DNA of 64,000 bases from Tubulanus polymorphus. Lineage: Eukaryota > Nemertea > Palaeonemertea > Tubulaniformes > Tubulanidae. The stretch is from contig NC_134034.1 in NCBI RefSeq assembly GCF_964204645.1, positions 10,349,414 to 10,413,413 on the forward strand, read 5' to 3'. The position numbers and the translations under genes were made by a program. The first letter of the stretch is position 1; each line of letters opens with the position of its first letter. Below, in pieces: positions 1-13,353 of this stretch. The notes beneath the pieces were generated by a model that saw only the letters and a program-made list of their open reading frames with translations, had not been told where the DNA came from and did not search any database.

Positions 1-3000
1 GACACATTACGGGTCGATACTAGATCGACAGCACGTGCTGCCCCCTCGCGGAACAAATCAGTCGACGTCATCGACCCTAACGACGTGCAGATATACGCAG
101 CGAAAAATAACAAAATTACACCAGAAAATCTGCCGAAAACGGTAGGCAACAACTTTGTTACGTCGAAATTAGGAAAAAGTCCCTCATTTGTGCTCATTTG
201 CATATGCTAATTTTTATTTCAGAGAACGAGGCTGCATAAGAGGCACGACGCCGTGTACGCGTTAACTACTGAAACGACACCTAGCGGCGAATTTCATACG
301 GTGGTTAGTATTCAAAGATTTAAAAATCTGTGTCCGTGTTGAAAATAAATCTGAAATTGATCTGTATTCATTTATCATCAAGGACGGTTGGTTTACTTCT
401 AAACGCGGTGATGTCTACCGTGTCGAACCAGTTGTAGAGATGGCGCCACTGAGCGGACCCGGCGAAGGAATTCGTCACACGATTCGCCGCCAGACGGCAG
501 CAGACTTGAGATCACGTGATTACGACACCGGTGCGCGATTGTTTTCTGTCATCCGCCCGAAATGGATCTTGAAATCTAAAAAAAAAAATCTCGATCTTTA
601 TTTTTGTAACTTTTTATCCGTAGCTCTCGCGGCCGGAATCACGGAAGAAATACAACGAAAGAAAGACGACACGAACAACAAGTCCAAACGAACTGGTCAC
701 CACGGCAACCAAGAGGCGATCCTTGAATTATTGCTGGTGATAGACAACTCCATCTATCGGTATTATAAAGAAGCCCTTGCAGCCGGTAACGAACAGAGGG
801 CGCTGATGAAAGTGAGACTATACTACAGTCTGTTCATAACGATGGTTAGTAAACTCGGGGCATCGCAGATCCTCGATTGCCAGGGTAACATTACTGGTTT
901 TCCCATACTCATGGGTGATTTGTTTCACACTAGCGCCACCTAGAAGATCCTTAATTACTGCAACCTAGAAATAAGTAGATAGATCAAACAAATTCGAAAA
1001 TACAATTTTCTTTGAAGACTAGTTTCGCACTTGCAGCCGTGGCCACACTTCGACGTTCTCATTTTGGTTACGTTAAGATATTTTCTAAATTTCTTCGCAG
1101 ATGAACCAGAGATATGAAAATTTACAGAAAGATGGCATTTTCATTACTATAGTACCGGCTGGTTTAATCGTTTCTGAGGTAGGTTCATTCAAACTACGTT
1201 TTATCGCCGTTTCATTGTGAAGTTCTCGTGTAGAGAGCCGAGGCCACAGAGCCGTCGACACAATAACACGGAGACCTTTTGTCGTACACGCCACAAACTG
1301 GTTTGTACCAGAACAATCGAAATCCGACCTATTTGGTCAATCTATAGATTGCGCATGAGCGGTCTGTGGAAGGTCTGTTTGCCGTCTCGAGCTGAACTCG
1401 ATCTCACAGACTGTGGTCACATACAATGATAACCACACAACTAGAGAGGTGCCACGACCACAATTCTGGGTTTCACCTCTTTCACGTAGCTCAAACACTG
1501 CTGCATGAAACAATATAGCTTAGACCTTTTCGTGCAACTGGTCCGTGTATACTACCTGTTAATGACGTCATAACGGCCGTTATCCATACGAAAATGTACC
1601 GAAATCGAAAACCTCTTTGATCTCACAGACTGTGGTAATATAAAATGATATAAAGAGAGGTGCCTCGACCACAAAACATGCAGCTGTAGCAAAATCAATC
1701 CCTATATTTAGACAATATAAGTCTGTCCCTTGTTCCAACCATATAAAGGCTTCTATCGAATAGAATATATAATTTAACTATAGGATCGAGAGAGCGCGCG
1801 ATGGGCTGAGCAGCACATGTTCCGTATGCCCGAGGATGGTAAACTAGCATTGGACGCGTCCGTAGGATTAGAGGGCTTTAAACAATGGGTGAAAAGGGAA
1901 ATCGGTCAACTCCCGAAGTTCGACCACGCTATGACAGTTACAAGGTTAGTATCGAAGGCCAGTAACCAGGCTCCAGCTTCACAAAAAAGTAAAACTCGAT
2001 TTCTTTTTGTTTAGTTGCTATTTGTTACTTCGTCTTTATCAATGAGGGCACATTAAAACTGAAATGTTTTCATGTTACTTGGCCCATGACCCTTGGGAGT
2101 TCAGTTTTGAGTGAGAGTTAAATTTCGATGATAAGTCCATCGCTTTGACGTCACCACTTCTTAATTTACTAATTAACCAATCAATCGATAATGACGTTTA
2201 GGTATGCCTTGACGAGATACGGAAGTGTAGCTACATCCGGTATGGCCTTCGTCAGAACAGTGTGTATGACTAAACACGGCTACGCAACGTCGATCATTGA
2301 GGAAAATGGCGGATTTTCCGGTATCGGGACGGCTACACACGAACTGGGACACAGGTGAGTCCCTTACGCAGCCATCTAGAGTTAACTTCAACTCATGACT
2401 GTGTAACTGGATCCTGGGCTGATATGTTTGTGTACGTTTTTATTCTATACTTTCAGTCTAAGCGCCAAACACGACGGACAAAAGAAAAACGTGCGCTGCC
2501 CAATGACGGACAATTACGTCATGTCGCCGAGCAACAGCATGGATTCGGCCGTTTTGAAAAATTTCTTCCAGTTTTCCGAATGCACTAAACGCGCCTTCAA
2601 AACATTTCTCGAGTAAGATTCCAAACGATGGGCATGCAGTCCAACGCATTAGTTCGGTGGCAATTTCAGAGAGCGTGTCTAGCTCTTTCGGCTAAGATAC
2701 AAATATTCTTCCAAATTTATGAAATGATGCACATAGCTTTATCGCCATCTTTGGTCGTATTTCAGGAGCGCCCAGGCTGACTGTTTGTACGACACGGCAC
2801 CGAAGACGGCTCACCATAACGGCGGTATCCCGTTACCGGGACAAGTGATTACAGTCGAGAAACAGTGTAAAGATGTACTCGGCGAAAAATCCGGATTCTG
2901 TCGGGTAGGAATTCCCAGATTTACAAAGTTTAAGTCTCCTGGGGCATTGATTTCTTAAAATCAGACCAGTATAAACCCCTTTTTGGTTCAGTCCGTGGTC

Positions 3001-4401
3001 AATGTAACAAATAAATCCAGTCTCAGCTCATTTTGGTTCTGTAGCCAAACTAACAACTTAACACCAGTCTAAACTCATTCTGGTTCGATAACCAATCTTA
3101 GAACTTAAGACCAGTCTAAACTCATTTTGTTTCTATAGCCAATCTAACAACTTAACACCAGTCTAAACTCATTCTGGTTCGATAACCAATCTTACAACTT
3201 AAGACCAGTCAAAATTCATTTTGGTTCTATAACCAATCTAACAACTTGAGATCAGTCTAAGCTAATTTTGGTTCTATAACCATTCATAATTATACAACTA
3301 CCTAACAGTGGCGCAGGGCTAAGTCTTGGACATATCCATGATATTTGCATAGTCGTTTTTGCAAATGTTGTTTATAGCTGGACGAACGATTTATGGATGA
3401 AATGTGTTCACGACTCTGGTGCAAGGACCCGAAGAACCCGTCGTCTTGTGTCGTAATGGGTCAGATGACAGCCGCCTTAGGCGCCACCTGCGGAGATAAA
3501 AAGGTACTACTCAGGCAATTTATCCAAGTGCGCGCCCGTCTCCGAATAAAAAAGCCAAACATTTCTAATAGGATAATTAATATTTATTTCTGGATTGTTT
3601 TACAGTGGTGTATCAACGGAGAGTGTGTCCATGATGAGAAGGCTCCACATATGCGACGTAAGATCGGTTTTTCTTTATTTGTTGGCTGTGTCTTAAATAT
3701 CCACTTAACAATACCCGCATTGCTCTATTATTGATATGACAAAAATGGCAGACTTCAATATGAAATCCCCTACGTTTCCCGATGTTTTATTGAGCTAATT
3801 CTACATATCGAATATGATAAGGCAGAGGTTTCAATTGGTCTCTACCGATTCCGCAGGAATTCTCTTATGGCGCATTCGTTTTGGCCTGAATACGCTCTAC
3901 CTATTCCAGAATTAGTGTAATCTGTAAACCTGATAGAAGCGGCCGGTAGAGAGTTTGTATAATCTGTAAACCTGATAGAAGCGGCCGGTAGAGAGTTTGT
4001 AATCTGTAAACCTGATAGAAGCGGTCGGTAGAGAGTTTGTAATCTGTAAAACTGATAGAAGCGGCCGGTAGAGAGTTTGTAATCTGTAAACCTTATATAA
4101 GCGCCCGGTAGAGAGTTTGTGCTCCGGAAATTGCTATTCCTAGACCGGTAAACGCCATTCGAAACTTGCCTATAGTCTCTTCACCTCAGGAATACGAAAT
4201 GACAAACTTGAAACGGTGCGACTGTATCGAATTTCCCGGGTATGTCTCTTTTTTCCAGGATGTCATTTCGGGGAAGCGGATACCGCGTATTGTAAAGCGC
4301 TGATTGAAACCGACATCGAAGCCTGCAAGAGCTACGATATCCGCACGAAATGCTGCAAATCTTGCCCATCTAAATTCGGTCCGAGCGGTCGGTTCGGGTA
4401 G
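1..4401 (+). CDS. ADAM/ADAMTS-like zinc metalloprotease with C-terminal PLAC domain (mig-17-like), 3' part of gene
   Basis: Secreted M12B (reprolysin) metalloprotease, expected to cut extracellular matrix or basement-membrane proteins. I read twelve exons: 1-141 (partial), 223-303, 383-530, 624-844, 1101-1178, 1784-1944, 2202-2354, 2457-2612, 2766-2904, 3378-3503, 3606-3657 and 4259-4401. All junctions are GT/AG, phases agree, and the sum is 1599 nt (532 codons plus stop). Order of domains: propeptide (to about exon 3); a basic KSKR stretch that could be a furin site; catalytic domain starting at ELLLVIDNS; zinc motif HELGHSLSAKHD split by the 2354/2457 intron; Met-turn NYVMSPS; an ADAMTS-type cysteine-rich segment ending WCINGECV; and a PLAC-like end with the spacing C..YC..C..CC..C. 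No thrombospondin type 1 repeat is visible, which matches MIG-17-like ADAMs rather than true ADAMTS. The usual Gly of HExxHxxGxxHD is Ser; ADAMTS proteins also lack this Gly. The start codon and signal peptide lie outside the window. Exon 6 start (1784) is the least certain boundary. Confidence 0.9.
2960..3290 (+). repeat. 47-bp tandem repeat in a protease intron
   Basis: About six to seven imperfect copies of a 47-bp unit containing CCAGTCTAAACTCATTTTGG and ending CCAATCTAACAACTTAA. It fills most of the intron between exons 2766-2904 and 3378-3503. The same unit occurs in reverse orientation near 14910-15030 and as a fragment near 30745-30790, so it is a dispersed family. Confidence 0.85.
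3918..4125 (+). repeat. 40-bp tandem repeat in the last protease intron
   Basis: Five copies, 40-42 bp apart, of a unit with TAATCTGTAAACCTGATAG followed by AAGCGGCCGGTAGAGAGTTTG. The copies are nearly identical, so the expansion is recent. It ends about 130 bp before the terminal exon. Confidence 0.9.
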
Positions 4402-4624
4402 TGCTTTCCGAAATCGAAAGATAGACCGCAGTATATTATCGACCACTCCGGTTTAGTTTCGGAAATGCCTGAATGAGGACGCTGCGGTCTAAATTGCCTT
4501 GAACTGCTATCGCGCATGTAGATGATTTTGAACGTATTTGCAATAACTAAAATATCCGTTGGTCTGGATTATCAAGAGCCGGTTCTGAATTGGATCCGGT
4601 TTATTCGAAATTAGGGGGGGGAGG

Positions 4625-4765
4625 GCACAGACACCACTTCTGTGCCTGCTTAGTCAATGTTCTCTTATTACGGTTAGCTGTGAGGGGACGGGTTCACCGA
4701 GAACCAATATTGTCCGCTCTAGCCAACAAAGCTCTGAACGGATTTGTTCACTAAGAACCCGTGTA
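4625..4765 (-). repeat. Degenerate fragment of the 64-bp repeat family
   Basis: Contains phrases such as GGTTCACCGAGAACC and TTCACTAAGAACCC that match, on the opposite strand, the GGTTCTTGGTGAACC core of the 11.5-12.2 kb array. A G-run (8 G) sits at about 4612. Confidence 0.5.
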
Positions 4766-4862
4766 TCTGCGAGGGATTAAACTAATCTGGATTGGGCAAG
4801 GATCGGCGGTAGGGGGCGTTGTGTCATATTTACCACGTCACTGTTTTGCATGTTTGTATCTA

Positions 4863-4868
4863 AATAAA
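4863..4868 (+). terminator. Polyadenylation signal AATAAA for the protease gene
   Basis: Canonical AATAAA hexamer about 460 nt after the stop codon at 4401, in AT-rich DNA. It is the first good + strand signal downstream. The 3' UTR would include a fragment related to the 64-bp repeat family (about 4625-4765). Confidence 0.5.
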
Positions 4869-4879
4869 TATAAATGCTG

Positions 4880-6240
4880 AATATCATACAGTTAATTACG
4901 TAGAAATAAAAACTGGATTCAGAAAGAATTTGACTCTTTAAAGGAACCATTTTATGATATATTCAAACGAGCGGTTTCAAACGGGGTTCGATGAGTTCGA
5001 CCGGAACCTGCCCCGCTCATTGGCGAAGTTCCGCCCAGATGCCTGTCTCAAGAAATCTTTTTCAGCATCGATTTCAAAATCGATTCACTCGTTGGCGACA
5101 CTTTCTCATTTATTTTCGTTCAAGATATGCGCATGCATATAAACTTACTTGATTTGAGACCAAATTGTAACAAAAGAGTAACATTTTCACTACAAATTTA
5201 TGCTAGGAATTGTGAAATTGTTTCTCCGCATCTTATTTTTTAAAGTTTTCTGCGCGAATACTCCTCGGATTCGACATTTGCGCTGGTACCTAACAAAAAG
5301 TACCATTTTCAGAAAACTAGTTCCACTTTCATGAAAATCGAACCCGTCCTCCAACGGTTGGCTACGGGCCAGCGTTGTACAGTCATACGCCCGCTTCACC
5401 AAGAACCTTAACTGTCTGATGCACCACAGATTGATCAAAATCGGTTGCTTATTTGCTAGAGATATTTGCGCAGTTTGAACACAGGCAAATGCCGACAGGA
5501 GTCCTGTCGGCAAAAGTCACGCAAATTTGAATGAACGTGTCTGGGTGGGTGGTTACACTAGGATCGTAGAGCGATGAAGATCACTGTCAGGACTGGGTGG
5601 AATCTAAAAACCGGAATCTTAATTTCGGCGTCAGTTATATCGATTAAAAGTTTTGGACCATATTCTATAATCCCACCGTTAGGCGTTATACATATTTACT
5701 TACGTTGGACAAAACTCCTTTTTCCAAAAAGATCCGACGGCTCTGTAAAAACATAGAATAGAACCAGCGGTTTTTTGAATTTTTATTTCAACTATTTGTT
5801 GTTTATTTTGTTTGATCTACTCACTACCGCTTTACAATAAAATATACGTTTTACACATTTTTAGTATCACATTATAATATCATAGCAAATTGCGTTATTA
5901 TTAGTTAAATATATCTTTATCAAATGGTCTTTGCTAACATGTCGACTACAAATTAAAATTAATCATAGTTATTGTATACTTTTATTATTATCATCAAATT
6001 ATATCAAATACACGATCGCTTCGTTGTTTTTATTGCGTTAAAAGATATTCTATACCTGCGCCACCGAGCGAACTTCGATGACGTCACGAACGACAAAGGA
6101 AATTATTTGATATAGAAATGCGAAAAACACACGTTAAAGTCCGAAATTTCAAAATAATGTTCACAAAAGTCATTTTCGACAAAAAAGAAACATTCCAAAA
6201 TGAACGACATTTCGGCGGTCGCGCGCTTTGTTGTAATCAG
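4880..6240. other. Intergenic DNA between the protease and the calmodulin-like gene
   Basis: No convincing gene. Reading frames on both strands (for example around 5190-5513) lack splice context and recognisable motifs. TTTATT at 5981-5986 and 6029-6034 would serve as minus-strand AATAAA signals for the calmodulin-like gene. Confidence 0.6.
5981..6034 (-). terminator. Candidate poly(A) signals for the calmodulin-like gene
   Basis: Two minus-strand AATAAA hexamers (plus-strand TTTATT at 5981-5986 and 6029-6034), 250-300 nt beyond the stop codon at 6282. Which one is used cannot be told. Confidence 0.4.
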
Positions 6241-6281
6241 AATGACCGCCAGGTGGCGTGAGAGTGCATTGTATTCAGTTT

Positions 6282-8088
<1,807 letters not shown>

Positions 8089-8229
8089 TTCGTCTGCTTT
8101 ACTAGGGGGCGCTGCTGAGGTGGTTTTCGTTGACGTTTCCTTAGTAACCGCAGACTTAGCCGACTTGGTCGGAAGGCAACCCGTGGTTAGTGTTTGGTCG
8201 AATGGTCGAATTGAAATTGATGATCTCTG

Positions 8230-9090
8230 AAGTGTTCTATAATACGGAAGATAGATTACAATGTGTTACGAAAATCGGATTTTAGAAAGTTCGAAATTTC
8301 GCTAGTTGCCAGATATCACGTAAACGAATATCTGTAAAAAATGTATACATGTATTAATGTATACATTTCGGTAAATTTCATCGAATTAGCCTACACACGG
8401 GTTTTGCTGAAAAGTCTTTCAGAAAAGAAATCGAGAGAATGGAAGATAGGATGAGGGAGGATGAAGATATTTTGAAAGATCGGAATGGTTTTTTTTTTAG
8501 TGTCTTCACTAAGCTGAAGGAAATTGATTTCTACTACGCTTTTGCTTTGGATTTTAAGGGTAAATCCTTATTTCACCCAAAGAACCCCTACGCATCACTC
8601 GTTTCAAAGTTTCGAATTTCCTTTTTCTCAATAAAGTAGGAAGTACTTGAGATTAAGTAGAACTCATCTGAATTCGATGATTTGAAAAATGGTAGTAACG
8701 AGACAAAATATGAAATAGCAAGATATCAAAGCGATACAGATTGATAAAAAAAAGAAAATCGAAAAGAGAAAATATTTCATACGGTAAGAATGCGTCAGAA
8801 TATAACCGAAAAGAAACGAAGTGTGACATTTTAATAGTTAGGAATGAGATTGCAACACGGCACCTTTAATGAGCAAAACCTACGGTACATTTTATTTTCC
8901 GACAACTTCGAAGTTTTGACTAAACTTAGTTGAACTAAAAGTTAGTTTGAAATGAAAAAGTTTAGTCGAAACTTTGAATCTGACAGATATGAAATTGCTT
9001 TCAAAACGTCAACTGTACTCGTTAACTCCTTAGAATACTGAGATGAGTATGAGTTCCTGGCCAGTAACTTAAGCGGTTATATACGAACCT
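8230..9090. other. AT-rich stretch, probable 5' intron of the calmodulin-like gene
   Basis: No coding signal seen. It includes a short direct/inverted repeat of GTATACAT near 8341-8366. It separates the first coding exon from the GC-rich TATA region and may be an intron. Confidence 0.35.
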
Positions 9091-9155
9091 GCGTTTAATC
9101 CGTTACGGAAATTGTGACGAGCTCCGCAGACGCGCTGGGCGGTTTTTATAGCAAC
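9091..9155 (-). promoter_or_regulatory. Probable TATA promoter of the calmodulin-like gene
   Basis: On the minus strand TATAAAAA lies at 9150-9143 inside a GC-rich block (GCGCAGGCGCAGCGGCGC and CGCCCAGCGCG on its two sides) that stands out from the AT-rich surroundings. Transcription would begin near 9115 and give a short untranslated first exon, spliced to the coding exon at 8088 or slightly upstream. A GTTCGT after CGCAG near 9090 is a possible, weak donor. The link to the gene is inference. Confidence 0.45.
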
Positions 9156-9384
9156 GCGCAGGCGCAGCGGCGCTGTGACCTCTATTCAAATCACAACGAC
9201 CGACGCGTAATTTCGGTAGCGATGATAGATTCAGATTGTTGCGTAGCCTCTATTAACTTCGCCACTTAACTGCTTGTACAAAAAATACACCGACGACCAT
9301 TAACTAACCTCAGTAATAACGTTAGGCTAAAAAAATTGATACCTTGTTTATCGTGATGTAAAGAGTATCCAACAATAATAACGA

Positions 9385-9945
9385 AACATTTTGTCCGAAA
9401 ATGTTTCCTTAAGCTAGTAGTTTATTCGACGTTTCGTAGTCATTTTCAGGATTACTGTATTCATTGAACTAGCAGTTTATTCGACGTATCGACTTTATTC
9501 TAATAGTCATCTTCAGGAATACTGTAATCATTGAGCTAGTGTAGCTTATTCAACGTTTCGACTATATCCCAATAGTCATCTTTAGGAATACTGTATTCCT
9601 TGAGCTAGTGTAGTTTATTCAACGTTTCGATTATATCCTAATAGTCATCTTTAGGAATACTGTATTCCTTGAGCTAGTGTAGTTTATTCAACGTTTCGAC
9701 TATATCCTAATAGTCATCTTTAGGAATACTGTATTCCTTGAGCTAGTGTAGTTTATTCAACGTTTCGATTATATCCTAATAGTCATCTTCAGGAATACTG
9801 TATTCATTGAGCTAGTAGTTAATTCGAAGTTTCGAATAGTCATCTTCAGTATCACTGTATTCATTGAACTAGCAGTTTATTCAACATTTCGACTATATCC
9901 TAATTGTCATCTTCAGGAATACCGAAGACTATTAGAATATAGTCG
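9385..9945 (-). repeat. 69-bp tandem array with internal hairpins
   Basis: About eight copies. TTGAGCTAGT recurs at 9531, 9600, 9669, 9738 and 9807, a 69-bp period. Each full unit contains a 17-bp palindrome, AGGAATACTGTATTCCT (for example 9653-9669), and a second inverted repeat of the GACTAT/ATAGTC type. Read on the minus strand the unit carries TCGAAACGTTGAATAAAC. A similar piece lies alone near 40085-40110. Confidence 0.9.
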
Positions 9946-10389
9946 AAACTAGCTAACGCTCACGAAACTAACTACTAGCTCAAGAAAACATTTTCGGACT
10001 TTGTTTTGCGTTATAATTGCGGGATTCCAGTGTTTATATTGTCGTCACAACACGAATATGAATCATTAAAAAATCATTATCAAGCTAACTCGGTAGTTAT
10101 ATTATAGAAATGAACTGATTCCAAATATCATTGCAGTTTACGAAATGACACGGCCGATTAGGAGAAACAAGGTATCATTTTATCTTAGCCTTATAGGCGG
10201 TTATATATATGCTCGAACATGTATAGCCCCGGATATATTGGAAGTTATTCATTTTTTCTCGTACACAATTATACCGTAGACTATGCGGCCAATTAATGCC
10301 GGCTGCAAAACTGTATTGATATAGTGAACTGGGCAAAAACATCCAAGTGCACGCTTTCCAAATATGGACTAGCCTTAGATAAAGATATA

Positions 10390-11185
10390 GAGTTTATTGT
10401 ATTTTGCAAACTCTTACTCGGTATTTGACACCAACTCGGGGTAGAATTTTACCGGTCTCAACTTTACCGCAGTAAGAGACAGTGTCTACTGTATTTCACA
10501 AACTCTTACTCAGTATTTGACACCAACTCGGGGTAGAATTTTACCGGTCTCAACTTTACCGCAGTAAGAGACAGTGTCTACTGTATTTCACAAACTCTTA
10601 CTCAGTATTTGACACAAACTCGGGGTAGAATTTTACCAGTCTCAACTTTACCGCAGTAAGAGACAGTGTCTACTGTATTTCACAAACTCTTACTCAGTAT
10701 TTGACACCAACTCGGGGTAGAATTTTACCAGTCTCAACTTTACCGCAGTAAGAGACAGTGTCTACTGTATTTCACAGACTCTTACTCAGTATTTGACATC
10801 AACTCGGGGTAGAATTTTACCAGTCTCAACTTTACCGCAGTATGAGACAGTGTCTACTGTATTTCACAAACTCTTACTCAGTATTTGACATCAACTCGGG
10901 GTAGAATTTTACCGGTCTCAACTTTACCGCAGTAAGAGACAGTGTCTACTGTATTTCACAGACTCTTACTCAGTATTTGACATCAACTCGGGGTAGAATT
11001 TTACCAGTCTCAACTTTACCGCAGTATGAGACAGTGTCTACTGTATTTCACAAACTCTTACTCAGTATTTGACATCAACTCGGGGTAGAATTTTACCGGT
11101 CTCAACTTTACCGCAGTAAGAGACTGAGTCTACTGTATTTCACAAACTCTTACTCAGTATTTGACACCAACTCGGGGCAAAATAC
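10390..11185 (+). repeat. 92-bp satellite array (plus orientation, about 8.5 copies)
   Basis: GTATTTCACA recurs at 10491, 10583 and 10675, a 92-bp period. The unit includes CTCTTACTCAGTATTTGACA, CCAACTCGGGGTAGAATTTT, ACC(A/G)GTCTCAACTTTACCGC and AGTAAGAGACAG. CTCTTACT and AGTAAGAG form an internal inverted repeat. Six other arrays of this family occur in the window. Confidence 0.95.
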
Positions 11186-11479
11186 GATAAATTGTTTGAT
11201 AATTCTATAGTCTCAACTTAACCGAGAATTGCTGAGTCTATTGTATGCACTAAAATGAATGGATCTATGAAAATCAGGGTCAATTGGTGTTTTATCACAC
11301 GAGAATATTTGACAATTAAAGCCATAAATAGCGTGATAAATGAGCGCTGTGCAGAGGTTCATCTAATTCTATAATCGTATCACAATTTATACATAATGAC
11401 GATACTTGGTAATATTTCACTAGACAACGACGTGCCCTTCGAACTGCTCATCAAAAAGGTTGATTTCACAGGTCTGATG

Positions 11480-12250
11480 GGAGAGCAGCGAGTTAATAGG
11501 TTCTCGACGAACCCCCTCTCCTTACAGTTGTGGGTGGAGGGCAGCGAATAGAACCGACTCGTGAGTTCTCAGTGAACACCTTCTCTCCACAGCTGTGGTT
11601 GGAGGGCGCCGAGTAGAACAGCCACACGGGTTTTTTAGTGAACATCCTCTCCTCACAGCTGTGGCGGGTGAGCAGCGAATAGAACAGACTCGTGGGTTCT
11701 CAGTGAACACCTTTTCCTCACAGATGTGGTGGGAGAGCAGCGAGTTCATAGGAATAGAATAGACACATAGGTGCTCGGAGAACCCCCTCTCCTCACAGCT
11801 GCGGTTGGAATGCGACCAGTAGAACAAATACATGGGTTCTCGGTGACCCCCCCTCCCCCCACCCCGTATAGTTGTCGGAGGGCAGAATGTACGCATTAGG
11901 GTTTTAGTGAACCCCTCTCCTCACAGCTGCGGTCGGAGGGCAGCGAGTAGAACAGACACACGGGTTCTTGGTGAACCCCTCTCCACACAACTGTGGTGGT
12001 AGAGCAGCGAGTGGAACAGACGCACGGGTTCTTGGTGAACCCCTCTCCTCACAGCTGCGGTCGGAGGGCAGCGAGTAGAACTGACACACGGGTTCTTGGT
12101 GATCGTGAACTCCTCTCCTCATTACTGTGGTGGTAGAGCAGCGAGTGGAACAGACGCACGGGTTCTTGGTGAACCCCTCTCCTCACTGGGAGAACAGCGA
12201 GTAGAACAGAGACATTGGATTATGGGTGAACCCCCTCTTCTCACAGCTGA
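11480..12250 (+). repeat. 64-bp tandem array, about 12 copies
   Basis: GGGTTCTT recurs at 11962, 12026 and 12090 (64 bp), with TCCTCACAGCTGCGGTCGGA and GGCAGCGAGTAGAACAGAC in each unit. The left half is more diverged. The Cys/Pro-rich minus-strand frames here come from the repeat and are not genes. Related pieces lie at about 53655-53800 and 4625-4765 in the opposite orientation. Confidence 0.9.
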
Positions 12251-12336
12251 TTGTGCTTCAATACATTCTCTGCCCTTTTGAATATGTGAATGAATACATT
12301 TTCCTGGGGCTGTTTTCTATCTGTTTTCGCCTTTCT

Positions 12337-12420
12337 AACAACAGCAACAGCAACATCAGTAGCAGCAGCAACAGCATCAGCCACCGCAACAGCAATAGCA
12401 TGAGCAACAGCAACATCAGT

Positions 12421-12456
<36 letters not shown>
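12337..12456. repeat. AGC/AAC trinucleotide repeat
   Basis: Imperfect CAG/CAA triplets ending in an uninterrupted AGC run (about 12421-12454). Poly-Ser and poly-Leu frames through it are artefacts. Confidence 0.95.
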
Positions 12457-12479
12457 GCTATGAGTCGAAACATTAAATT

Positions 12480-13330
12480 ATACCTCGTTCACTTAATACA
12501 CACCACACGCATAACTACGTAGAGATTTGGATTCTACAAGTTAATTCGACTATTACTGGGACTTATTTTCCGATTACGGCAGCTGAAAGGACCCAACAGC
12601 CAAACACTTGACGTGTATATTGTTAGCAAGCGTAGCGAGGACAGTAGCGGCATGATTAGCCCGTGATAATTAAAACCTACCATTAATGAGCTATGATCTA
12701 GGTTGACATAGGAGAATCCATCATTCATATTCAGCGCACATTTTGTCTCTTATTTTTGTATACACATAGATGTATTCATGTATATCGTTTTTATCAATGA
12801 TTCATGTAAAACAAGAATAATGTCCTATTATAGGTCATGTTTCGCGTATTGTAGCACAATTTGAATTTTACATGATATAATTTACTTGTTTCGAAACCAA
12901 AACGTTTCGGTTGTTGACCCACAGCCATCATCAGGTGGAATGACCACAACACAGAAGTAACGTAGCATATAAACTTACACGACATAAACAAAAGCTTTAT
13001 GTCAGAATTAAATAAAACAGAACAAGCGACAAATGTTTCCGAACGTTTCTCTGTGTTATGCGTTGACGAGAAACGCGAGACATTAATCTTCTCGAGATGT
13101 GTAATTCCGTGTTTCCCTAGTGTTTCTCTGCGCGGGGTGCTTCTGGGGAGAATGTCGTCATTAGTAAATAATCACCATGTTTCCGGATCCTCAAAGTTAT
13201 CGAGGACGAGAAGGTCGTCATCGTTGAGAAGTACGTGAGAATCTGAGTCGTCATAAGTGACGTATCGGGAAATAAAAGCAAAGATCTTTTTTGTGAAAAA
13301 GACACTATATTTTGAATTATGTTTAGATAA
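12480..13330. other. Intergenic DNA with repeat debris
   Basis: No gene recognised. A GCCATCATCAGG phrase at about 12925-12937 also occurs in the inverted repeat at 31647-31694. A fragment resembling the ~70-bp repeats at 55.1 and 62.2 kb (GAGAATGTCGTCATTAGTAA and AGAAGGTCGTCATCG) lies at about 13148-13232. Confidence 0.4.
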
Positions 13331-13353
13331 GGTTAATCACATGACGCACTTTT

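Noticed and set aside
11522-12122. Cys/Pro-rich minus-strand frames resembling a short repeat protein
   Set aside because: 64-bp array. The period is not a multiple of three, so the apparent repeat residues shift frame between units.
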